From the NCBI GenBank assembly GCA_964540925.1, contig CAZIOR010000006.1:1-32011 (forward strand): DNA of 32,011 nt, read 5' to 3'. A program made the translations under genes and the position numbers. The DNA is from CAZFRF01 sp964540925. Lineage in GTDB: Bacteria > Patescibacteriota > Microgenomatia > Levybacterales > UBA12049. The number at the start of each line of letters is the position of its first letter. Within the stretch, counting starts at the first letter, position 1. The notes below the pieces were generated by a model. That model made no database searches and was not told the origin of the DNA. It was given only the letters and a program-made list of their open reading frames with translations. Shown here in pieces: positions 17,860-23,605 of this stretch.

Positions 17860-18723
17860 TTATCTTGCGAGAAAAACCTTCTTACTATTAATACAATCAT
17901 TGCAAATAATTCCATATGCATCTTCAGTTTTTGATATCCAATAATTAACTAAATTTTCTGATGGTTTACTACAGTTTCTACAAACACCTATGCTTTTATG
18001 TTCTTTGGAATCTAAATTAAATCCCATTGTTTCACGACCATCGAAAACTAATAGTTTTCCTTCAAAATATGTGTTAGGAAACTTTTCCATAAATGTGACA
18101 ATCCCATTTTCTAACTGGTAAACATCTTTAAATCCGTATTTTAGTAGTAGTCCTGATGCAGTTTCACATCTAACCCCTCCAGTGCAAACAGTTACTACGG
18201 TTTTATCTTTTAAGTTTGTAATTGATTGAATTGCCGTAGGTACATCCCTAAAATGTCCTAATCCTTTTGGCCAAACAGAATTTTTAAATCTGCCTATTTC
18301 AAATTCAAAATCATTTCGCATGTCGACGACATAAAACTCGCGTCCTTCTTCATACCATTTTTTCAAATCTTCAGCTTTTAAATATTTACCGGTAACCCTT
18401 TTTAATGGACCAAAGTCTTTATTTGTAATTCCAGTTGTTACAATTTCAGGCCTAACTTTTATTTTTAGTTTTGGAAATGCTGATCCAGTGCCTTCACTTT
18501 TTTTCCAATTTATATTTTTAAATCTTTTGTCTTTTTCTAGTTCTTGAATATATTTTTCAGTATTTTCGGTCAGTCCTTCTATAGTTCCATTGATTCCTTC
18601 ATGAGCAATTAAAATTCTACCCTTAAGATTTAATCTTTCACAAAGTTCTCTTTGTTTATCTCTTAATTCTTCAGGATTATTAATTTCTATATATTTATAG
18701 AAAAGTAAAATTGTATATTTCAT
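17860..18723 (-). CDS. trhO: tRNA uridine(34) hydroxylase TrhO (rhodanese family)
   Basis: TrhO catalyses prephenate-independent, oxygen-dependent hydroxylation of U34 in tRNA wobble positions. The 287-residue protein has the N-terminal acylphosphatase-like domain (GRILIAHEGINGTIEG, 35-50), the linker with GPLKRVTGKYL, and a rhodanese domain with VVDMRNDFEFEIGRF and the catalytic Cys in VCTGGVRCE (C180). The C-terminus carries two CxxC pairs (248-251 and 274-277) that could bind zinc. Start: ATG 18723 is preferred to the in-frame ATG at 18729, which lies only 2 nt from the TATAAT box and should be upstream of the transcript. The strict need for oxygen is notable if the organism is anaerobic. 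Confidence 0.92.
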   Translation of the reverse strand: MKYTILLFYKYIEINNPEELRDKQRELCERLNLKGRILIAHEGINGTIEGLTENTEKYIQELEKDKRFKNINWKKSEGTGSAFPKLKIKVRPEIVTTGITNKDFGPLKRVTGKYLKAEDLKKWYEEGREFYVVDMRNDFEFEIGRFKNSVWPKGLGHFRDVPTAIQSITNLKDKTVVTVCTGGVRCETASGLLLKYGFKDVYQLENGIVTFMEKFPNTYFEGKLLVFDGRETMGFNLDSKEHKSIGVCRNCSKPSENLVNYWISKTEDAYGIICNDCINSKKVFLAR

Positions 18724-18731
18724 AGACATAT

Positions 18732-18737
18732 ATTATA
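18732..18737 (-). promoter_or_regulatory. -10 box for trhO
   Basis: Perfect TATAAT on the minus strand, 8 nt before the ATG at 18723. It decides between two in-frame ATGs (18729 and 18723). Confidence 0.65.
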
Positions 18738-18756
18738 GCGTAGAGTTTTAAAATTG

Positions 18757-20001
18757 CTACTTAAGCAATTCTGACTTAGGATTATGTTTATCATAGTTTC
18801 TCATTGTTGGAATTTTTACCGCCATTAATATAACAATTGCAATTGTTGAAACTCCCCCAATAATAACTGATAAGGGACCGCCAACAAGAAAGGCTAATGC
18901 GCCAGCTTCAAAATCTCCTAATTGTGGCCCACCCATAAAAAAGATCATATTAACAGAACTCATTCTCCCTCTAATATAATCTGGAGTCTCGAGTTGTCTG
19001 ATGGTGTTTCTAATAATAGTACTTATTCCATCTCCAGCGCCGATAATAACCAATGCTATAAAAGATATAAAAAATATTTTTGATAATCCAAAAATAATTG
19101 TTCCCACTGCATATAAAATCACTGAGCATAAAAGAATAATTCCTTGTTTGCTTAGGTTATGTTTGTGAGCAAGCAGTAATCCCGCACTTACAGCTCCAAT
19201 TGATTGCGCAGAATAAAGTAGCCCAAGTCCTAAAGGCCCAACGTGCAAAATATCTTTGGCAAAAATTGGAAGTAAAGCTGCTGCAGTTGAAAAGAATGTG
19301 CTGAAGAAATCTAAAAGCATTGTTGACCAAATAATCGTTTTGTTTCTAACGAAATGAAGTCCTTCTTTAATTGCAGCAAAGGAAAATCCGGTCTTGGGTC
19401 CAACTATTTCTCCACTAGTATTGAGTAATTTAAGACCTATTAAAACAATTACAAATGATATGGCGTTAAAAACGTAAACTAAGGTTAGACCTGAATTAGC
19501 AATTAAAAGGCCTGATAATGCTGGGCCGAGGATTTGTGAGGTTTGATGAAAAATTGCAAAGATGCTTAGCGCGTTTTGCAAATCTTTTTTATCGACTAGG
19601 TTTGGAACAAGCGATTGTCTTGCTGGAACTTCAAAAGAAATACATACTGCGCCAAGTGCAGTAATGATAAAAATCATCAAAGGAGTGATTGTCTTTGTAA
19701 AAGTAAGATAGGCAAGAATAATCGATAAAATAGCCAAAGAAGATTCGGTAATATATAAAACTTTTTTCCTATTATGCGCATCTGCAACAGACCCTCCAAT
19801 TAAAGAGAAAAATAATATTGGCAAAAATCTTAAAAGTCCTATGAGTCCAAGAGCTAATGCTGAATGCGTTAATTCATAGATATGCCAGTTAAGAGCAACA
19901 AATTGCATTTGAGAACCAGTGCTGGATATAAACTGACTGGGTAAATAAATCTTAAAATCCCGATATGAAAATGCTGGGAATTTTTTTAAAAAATTTAACA
20001 T
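18757..20001 (-). CDS. MFS transporter (MFS_3 / EntS-like exporter)
   Basis: A 414-residue major facilitator with twelve predicted helices. The N-terminal YRDFKIYLPSQFISSTGSQMQFVALNWHIY-like region and the loop GGSVADAHNRKKVL (TM2-TM3 motif A, about residues 73-86) match the EntS/MFS_3 group, as does PARQSLVPNLV (about 125-135). Members are drug or siderophore exporters; substrate here is unknown. The second half has the corresponding loops (IIRNTIRQLETPDYIRGRM). It has its own -10 box 10 nt upstream, and between it and the preceding gene lies a remnant of the metK 3' end (20022-20050). Confidence 0.88.
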   Translation of the reverse strand: MLNFLKKFPAFSYRDFKIYLPSQFISSTGSQMQFVALNWHIYELTHSALALGLIGLLRFLPILFFSLIGGSVADAHNRKKVLYITESSLAILSIILAYLTFTKTITPLMIFIITALGAVCISFEVPARQSLVPNLVDKKDLQNALSIFAIFHQTSQILGPALSGLLIANSGLTLVYVFNAISFVIVLIGLKLLNTSGEIVGPKTGFSFAAIKEGLHFVRNKTIIWSTMLLDFFSTFFSTAAALLPIFAKDILHVGPLGLGLLYSAQSIGAVSAGLLLAHKHNLSKQGIILLCSVILYAVGTIIFGLSKIFFISFIALVIIGAGDGISTIIRNTIRQLETPDYIRGRMSSVNMIFFMGGPQLGDFEAGALAFLVGGPLSVIIGGVSTIAIVILMAVKIPTMRNYDKHNPKSELLK

Positions 20002-20011
20002 GTCTTACTAT

Positions 20012-20017
20012 TTTATA
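20012..20017 (-). promoter_or_regulatory. -10 box for the MFS gene
   Basis: TATAAA on the minus strand, 10 nt before the ATG at 20001; expected leader only about 4 nt. No -35 consensus. The metK-tail remnant begins 5 bp away (20022). Confidence 0.5.
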
Positions 20018-20021
20018 ATTT

Positions 20022-20050
20022 TTAGATTGCTTTTTCCCAGAGGAATTCTT
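20022..20050 (-). repeat. Duplicated remnant of the metK 3' end
   Basis: 26 of 29 positions match the last 29 bp of metK (20745-20773), with 18 consecutive identical bases that include the stop codon. In the homologous frame it reads EFLWEKAI-stop, against ELPWEKAI-stop in metK. The two copies are in direct orientation and bracket the GNAT-like orphan gene and its promoter. Confidence 0.85.
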
Positions 20051-20067
20051 AACTGATACAAATAGTA

Positions 20068-20691
20068 TTATATGAAAACAAATTTTTTGCTTATATTTTT
20101 TGGATTTTTTGGGGGGACAGGTACAGCTTCTCCGTTTCTAACTAGTTTTTCCCACAAGGCAATTGCATGCTCATTAGCCAGTCCTGATTGTAGTGGTTGT
20201 CTATAAAACACTACAGATAATGCATTCATTAGAAATAGTCGTCTAGTTCCAAATCCATGTTTAGTAAAGCCTTCTCGATTGTAGTTTCTGCCAACAAACG
20301 GTATTTCAATGTGTTGAAAGTCTGGAGTAAGGGGTGCGACAATTTGACCAAAGCCTATTCTTTGTCCATCAGGAGTTAAATCTTCAATGTATAAAGCTTC
20401 ATCTTTTTCCTCGCGTTCTGCATAAGTATCAAACGTTTTTATTACAGATGCTGCATAGGAGATTGTGCTATCCGGATAGGTTATGCTAAATAGCCTTGTA
20501 AAACTTCCAGGTTGATGCGTTCCATCTTTGGTAAATTGACCAGCATAAAATTCTAATTTTGCCAATGTTGCCAAGGGAACGTCATCAATTCCAACTGATA
20601 AAAAACTTCCCTCTGGAAACCGAGAGTTAAGCTTGGAAATTTCTTTTTGAGATAATCCTTGTCTTTGGGTTAAGGGTCTATATCTTTCCAT
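20068..20691 (-). CDS. Orphan protein, possibly GNAT-fold acetyltransferase
   Basis: A 207-residue protein without clear family. The segment FTKHGFGTRRLFLMNALS (about 141-158) looks like the acetyl-CoA-binding (R/Q)-x-x-G-x-G/A loop and helix of GNAT enzymes. LANEHAIALWEKLVRNGEAVP (about 167-187) resembles the C-terminal 'N..A..LYEKLGF' strand-helix, so a GNAT-like fold is possible but unproven. Arg, Pro, Gln and His are more frequent than in neighbouring proteins. Start: ATG 20691 (MERYRPLT) follows a TTTACT-17-TATAAT promoter; an upstream in-frame start at 20763 would place the promoter and the end of metK inside the gene. It lies between two copies of the metK tail, which suggests it was inserted there. 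Confidence 0.7.
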   Translation of the reverse strand: MERYRPLTQRQGLSQKEISKLNSRFPEGSFLSVGIDDVPLATLAKLEFYAGQFTKDGTHQPGSFTRLFSITYPDSTISYAASVIKTFDTYAEREEKDEALYIEDLTPDGQRIGFGQIVAPLTPDFQHIEIPFVGRNYNREGFTKHGFGTRRLFLMNALSVVFYRQPLQSGLANEHAIALWEKLVRNGEAVPVPPKNPKNISKKFVFI

Positions 20692-20703
20692 AACAAGAGC
20701 TAT

Positions 20704-20732
20704 ATTATAGCAAATAAATATCTTATAGTAAA
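20704..20732 (-). promoter_or_regulatory. Promoter of the GNAT-like orphan
   Basis: On the minus strand: TTTACT (20732-20727), 17-nt spacer, TATAAT (20709-20704). The transcript should start near 20697, 6 nt before the ATG at 20691. It sits just after the metK stop, so the orphan carries its own promoter. Confidence 0.65.
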
Positions 20733-20744
20733 GTGAATACTTGC

Positions 20745-20773
20745 TTAGATTGCTTTTTCCCAAGGGAGTTCTT
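20745..20773 (-). repeat. metK 3' end, functional copy of the duplicated segment
   Basis: The last nine codons of metK including TAA, matching 20022-20050 at 26 of 29 positions. The distance between the copies is 723 bp. Confidence 0.85.
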
Positions 20774-21845
20774 TTCTACCAAAGTGGCCATAGGTAGAGG
20801 TTTTTAAATAAATTGGTCTTCTTAAATCTAGCGCCTCAATTATTCCTTCAACTGATGTGTCCAGAGTAGAGGTCATAAAATCTTGCAGAGTTTGTCTTGA
20901 AACTTTTTCTGTACCAAAGGTTTCTGCCTCAAGCATAACTGGTTTTTTGGCGCCAATGAAATAAGCAATTCTTACCTCTGCTTTGTCAGCAAGTTTATGT
21001 CGCACAATATTTTTAGCTAAGAATCTTGCTGCGTAAGCACCACTCCTGTCAACTTTAGTAGGATCTTTTCCACTAAATGCTCCTCCCCCAACTCTGGCAA
21101 ATCCACCATAAGTGTCAACGATTATTTTTCTTCCAGTTACGCCTGTATCTGTAGCTGGTCCTGACATGTGCCAGATGCCTGTACCGTTTACAATTAAATC
21201 TTTAGGATCAATTTTGAATCCATATTCAGCTAAAACTTCTTTTACAACATGTTTATAAATGTCATTTTTTACTGTTTCTAATTTAACATTTTCTGCATGA
21301 GGTGCAGCAACAACAACTTGTAACACTTTTACTGGAATATTATTTTTATATTCAACAGTTACTTGAGTTTTTCCATCTGGGCGTAGATAGCTAAGTATCT
21401 TTTTTTCGCGGACTAAGTCTAATCTTTGAGCTAATTTATGAGCCAAAGTAATTGGTAAAGGCATTAATTCTTTAGTATCTCTACAAGCAAAACCAAACAT
21501 CATTCCTTGATCACCTGCTCCTTTTTTATTAACACCTTTTGCAATTTCATTTGATTGCTTTTGAATATAAGTATTAATATCACAGTTGTAGTCGAAATTT
21601 AGCGCAGGATCTGTGTAGCCTAAGTCTTTGATTCTTTTTCTAGCAACTTTGGCGAAATCAATTTGGGCATTAGCAGTAACTTCACCAGCAATTATAACTT
21701 TATTTTTAGTTACTAATGTTTCAACAGCAACACGTCCGAACGGATCTTGTTTTAAAACCTCGTCAAGTATGGAGTCACTAATTGAATCACATATTTTATC
21801 TGGATGCCCACTGCAAACTGATTCTGATGTAAAGATAAAATCCAT
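20745..21845 (-). CDS. metK: S-adenosylmethionine synthase MetK
   Basis: MetK makes SAM from methionine and ATP. The 366-residue protein has the family motifs SGHPDKICD (12-20), GAGDQGMMFGFA (109-120) and GGGAFSGKDPTKVDRS (around residue 250), and is slightly shorter than the usual 380-400. The ATG at 21845 is chosen because it matches the conserved N-terminus (FTSESVCSGHPDK). The in-frame ATG at 21860 lies in the loop and stem of the leader terminator. GAGAGG (21858-21853), 7 nt before the ATG, can serve as ribosome site but forms the 3' arm of that terminator. The leader contains a reduced SAM-I-type riboswitch, so feedback control by SAM is likely. The C-terminal 29 bp are duplicated downstream. 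Confidence 0.97.
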   Translation of the reverse strand: MDFIFTSESVCSGHPDKICDSISDSILDEVLKQDPFGRVAVETLVTKNKVIIAGEVTANAQIDFAKVARKRIKDLGYTDPALNFDYNCDINTYIQKQSNEIAKGVNKKGAGDQGMMFGFACRDTKELMPLPITLAHKLAQRLDLVREKKILSYLRPDGKTQVTVEYKNNIPVKVLQVVVAAPHAENVKLETVKNDIYKHVVKEVLAEYGFKIDPKDLIVNGTGIWHMSGPATDTGVTGRKIIVDTYGGFARVGGGAFSGKDPTKVDRSGAYAARFLAKNIVRHKLADKAEVRIAYFIGAKKPVMLEAETFGTEKVSRQTLQDFMTSTLDTSVEGIIEALDLRRPIYLKTSTYGHFGRKELPWEKAI

Positions 21846-21869
21846 AAAAAAACCTCTCATTAAGAGAGG
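21846..21869 (-). terminator. Intrinsic terminator of the metK riboswitch
   Basis: On the minus strand: CCTCTC (21869-21864), loop TTAAT, GAGAGG (21858-21853), then seven T (21852-21846) that directly touch the metK ATG. The 3' arm doubles as the ribosome-binding site. The 5' arm plus loop (21868-21857) is perfectly complementary over 12 nt to the aptamer 5' segment (21965-21954), giving a mutually exclusive antiterminator. Confidence 0.9.
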
Positions 21870-21879
21870 GTAAATTTTT

Positions 21880-21897
21880 ATCTAAGTTTTCTTAGAT
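21880..21897 (-). promoter_or_regulatory. Spacer hairpin in the metK leader
   Basis: A perfect 7-bp stem (ATCTAAG / CTTAGAT) with a 4-nt loop lies between the end of the aptamer and the terminator. It can form in both the terminated and the antiterminated state and may simply bring the distant arms together. Confidence 0.6.
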
Positions 21898-21898
21898 C

Positions 21899-21966
21899 TC
21901 ATTTATTTGGCACCGCGACCTTATATAGGGCTCGGTTGTCGGTCGTTTTACGACTCTCTTAATGAC
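21899..21966 (-). promoter_or_regulatory. Reduced SAM-I-clan riboswitch aptamer
   Basis: About 68 nt on the minus strand, directly upstream of metK. P1 is UCAUU (21965-21961) with AAUGA (21903-21899). J1/2 reads AAGAGAG as in SAM-I. A short P2 follows (GUCGU / ACGAC around AAA), then CCGACAACC, P3 closed by ACCG / CGGU, and GGUGCCAA. These correspond to the SAM-I residues that touch SAM (G11, A45/A46, U57, and U7/U88 of P1 in the T. tengcongensis numbering). The normal P2 kink-turn and pseudoknot loop and the whole P4 helix are missing. The predicted transcript starts at the first base of the aptamer. An alternative pairing of CGACC with GGUCG makes the P2/P3 boundary uncertain. Confidence 0.8.
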
Positions 21967-21972
21967 TTAATT

Positions 21973-22001
21973 AATTTAACAAGAATAAAAAATATTGTCA
22001 A
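21973..22001 (-). promoter_or_regulatory. metK promoter
   Basis: TTGACA (22001-21996), 17-nt spacer, TAAATT (21978-21973) on the minus strand. The expected start, G at 21966, is the first base of the riboswitch. The -35 box overlaps the TGA stop of the upstream orphan gene. Confidence 0.7.
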
Positions 22002-22630
22002 CTAGGCAAAAAAACTCTTACCATGCCCCTTGGTATATCACTCTGAACATGTTGGGATTCAGGTAATGGTGATGGTTTGAGGAAAATTGGAGGGAGAGTT
22101 CTGTCAGCGATTAGCCTTTTTAGTAAGCCAGTATCAAGGGCTTGTGTTCCATCTTCTGCTAGATGTAGTAATCGCATATCATTTAATCGCATTCTGGCAG
22201 CTAGAGATCTTAAAAACCAATCTTGAAAATGTGTTTCATGACTAAATTGCCTAAGTCTTGCTTCAGTTCTTGCGTCAAATTGAACATCTTCTCTTTTTGG
22301 CCTACTTAAATCCTGAGGAACAGCTGGGTTAACATCTGCTAATTTTAATAGAGCGCTCGTGCCATCGGGTAAGCCTTGATGTATTCTGTGGCCAGATATC
22401 ATTAGTCCTAGATGAAGTGTTTCTTCTATAATGTCTAAAGGATTTCTGCCTTGTTCGGCGATGATATTGGTTATTTGTTGTGGTACTTCAATTCCAGTAA
22501 AAAACTGTGGTTTCGGGTCTCCTTGATCAATAGTCCTGTCAAATGCGGCAATCGCCCGTGATATTAAACGACGAGTTTTTTGTCTACGCATAGCATAAGT
22601 TTCGTGTATTTGTCTTGAGTATTCTTGCAT
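21998..22630 (-). CDS. Orphan protein of unknown function
   Basis: A 210-residue soluble protein with no family I recognise. The N-terminal 40 residues are strongly basic and helical (MRRQKTRRLISRAIAAF), followed by a stretch with IPQQ/IIAEQGRNPLDIIEETLHLGLM that looks helical, and a Pro-rich C-terminus (PPIFLKPSPLPESQH). No signal peptide or membrane segment is seen. Arg, Gln, Pro and His are common and Lys is scarce, unlike most neighbours but like the orphan on the other side of metK (20068-20691), which may point to acquired genes. It starts 10 nt after the stop of the secreted-protein gene upstream, so the two are probably co-transcribed; its stop overlaps the metK -35 box. Confidence 0.65.
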   Translation of the reverse strand: MQEYSRQIHETYAMRRQKTRRLISRAIAAFDRTIDQGDPKPQFFTGIEVPQQITNIIAEQGRNPLDIIEETLHLGLMISGHRIHQGLPDGTSALLKLADVNPAVPQDLSRPKREDVQFDARTEARLRQFSHETHFQDWFLRSLAARMRLNDMRLLHLAEDGTQALDTGLLKRLIADRTLPPIFLKPSPLPESQHVQSDIPRGMVRVFLPS

Positions 22631-22640
22631 ATTGAAGAGT

Positions 22641-23306
22641 TTAGTAACCTTGGTTTTTTAAGGCAGATTCGCAAGCAGCTTTAGCTGTTGCATCGGAAAT
22701 CGTAGCGCAAGGATTTGTCTGGGTTTGTTTTTCTGTGCCAGTTGGCATAATTGTGCCTGTTGTTTTAGGCATCATAGAAGAAAGATCAGTAAATTTAAGA
22801 TTTGTTGGAACTTTAAACATTGAGTTATCAACAGACCAATCTTTGCATGAATAGCTGACTTTGTCATTAGGATTAAATGCAGCATAATTAGTAGAATTCA
22901 TTTTAGATGCCATTTCATTTACATCCATCGTCATTTTAATTCCTGTTGGGAAAGAATCTCCCCAAATATAGAATAAATTTCCATTTCTAATTAAATGTGT
23001 TGCAGTGCTTTTGCCATTATTTGTCATGGTGAAATCTGCCTTAGCCATGTCTTTTGTTACATACACTGTTCCACTTGTTTCCCCTTTATCTGTTTTTGTA
23101 TCAAAAGTGCAGATTTTTGATTGACCACTAGTAAAAAGGTCTGTAATTGATGCTTCTAAAGATGGGTTTTTAGTTGGAGCAGGAGCTTGGGTAGTAGAAT
23201 TATTAGTTAGCTTTGAGTTTTGTCCATAAAGCAAATATCCACCGATTCCCAAAACAATAATTACTATGAGTGCGATGGTTGCTATGATTTGATTTTTTCT
23301 GGTCAT
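22641..23306 (-). CDS. Membrane-anchored extracytoplasmic protein, four cysteines
   Basis: A 221-residue protein with an N-terminal membrane anchor (about residues 7-27), a Ser/Thr/Pro linker (30-48) and an extracytoplasmic domain. This domain has alternating strands (SGTVYVTKDMAKADFTM, ATHLIRNGNLFYIWGD, GIKMTMDVNEM) that loosely recall LolA/LppX-type lipoprotein folds; that is only an impression. Cysteines at 66, 154, 200 and 212 could form two disulfides, the last two in a small C-terminal helical hairpin (PCATISDATAKAACESAL). It has a good promoter (TTGACT-17-TATACT) with only 9 nt between the -10 box and the ATG. The orphan gene 22630-21998 follows after 10 nt. Function is unknown. Confidence 0.8.
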   Translation of the reverse strand: MTRKNQIIATIALIVIIVLGIGGYLLYGQNSKLTNNSTTQAPAPTKNPSLEASITDLFTSGQSKICTFDTKTDKGETSGTVYVTKDMAKADFTMTNNGKSTATHLIRNGNLFYIWGDSFPTGIKMTMDVNEMASKMNSTNYAAFNPNDKVSYSCKDWSVDNSMFKVPTNLKFTDLSSMMPKTTGTIMPTGTEKQTQTNPCATISDATAKAACESALKNQGY

Positions 23307-23315
23307 TGCAAAAGA

Positions 23316-23344
23316 AGTATATATCTAAATTTTGCAGGAGTCAA
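23316..23344 (-). promoter_or_regulatory. Promoter of the secreted-protein/orphan operon
   Basis: TTGACT (23344-23339), 17-nt spacer, TATACT (23321-23316) on the minus strand, 9 nt before the ATG at 23306, so the leader is 2-3 nt at most. Confidence 0.75.
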
Positions 23345-23364
23345 TTAATAATTGCTATAAGCTA

Positions 23365-23395
23365 TTGACATTTATATCCGCAAAAGTGCAATAAT
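23365..23395 (+). promoter_or_regulatory. Promoter of the small membrane protein gene
   Basis: TTGACA (23365-23370), 19-nt spacer, AATAAT (23390-23395) preceded by an extended -10 TG (23387-23388). Only 5 nt separate the -10 box from the ATG at 23401, so the mRNA should be leaderless. It is divergent from the promoter at 23316-23344. Confidence 0.6.
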
Positions 23396-23400
23396 AAATT

Positions 23401-23604
23401 ATGGCAAAAAAGACAACTAAAAGAGTACATAAAGCAAAAGTAACAAGATCTTCAAAATATACTAGCTTTAAGCTTCATGGAAATTATTCAGTACAACAAG
23501 TTGCAATTCTTACTGTAATTGATTTAGTAATTGGTTTTGTTTTAGGATTCATGCTTCAGCCAACAATTGCTAGTCTTTTAACTTCTTACGCTGCAGGACT
23601 TTGA
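23401..23604 (+). CDS. Small basic single-span membrane protein
   Basis: A 67-residue protein with a strongly basic N-terminus (about 25 residues, KKTTKRVHKAKVTRSSKY) and one hydrophobic helix (about residues 32-53), ending in a short tail. The basic half should stay in the cytoplasm and could contact nucleic acid or membrane phospholipid. The gene is supported by a consensus -35, an extended -10 box and an ATG 5 nt further on. It converges on metG with one base between the stop codons. I do not recognise a family. Confidence 0.7.
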   Translation: MAKKTTKRVHKAKVTRSSKYTSFKLHGNYSVQQVAILTVIDLVIGFVLGFMLQPTIASLLTSYAAGL

Positions 23605-23605
23605 T

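Noticed and set aside
20692..20763. 24-residue N-terminal extension of the GNAT-like orphan
   Set aside because: It would overlap the metK end and contain the TTTACT-17-TATAAT promoter; ATG 20691 is better placed.
21846..21860. metK start at ATG 21860
   Set aside because: This ATG is inside the terminator hairpin. Family homology starts at 21845 with MDFIFTSESV.
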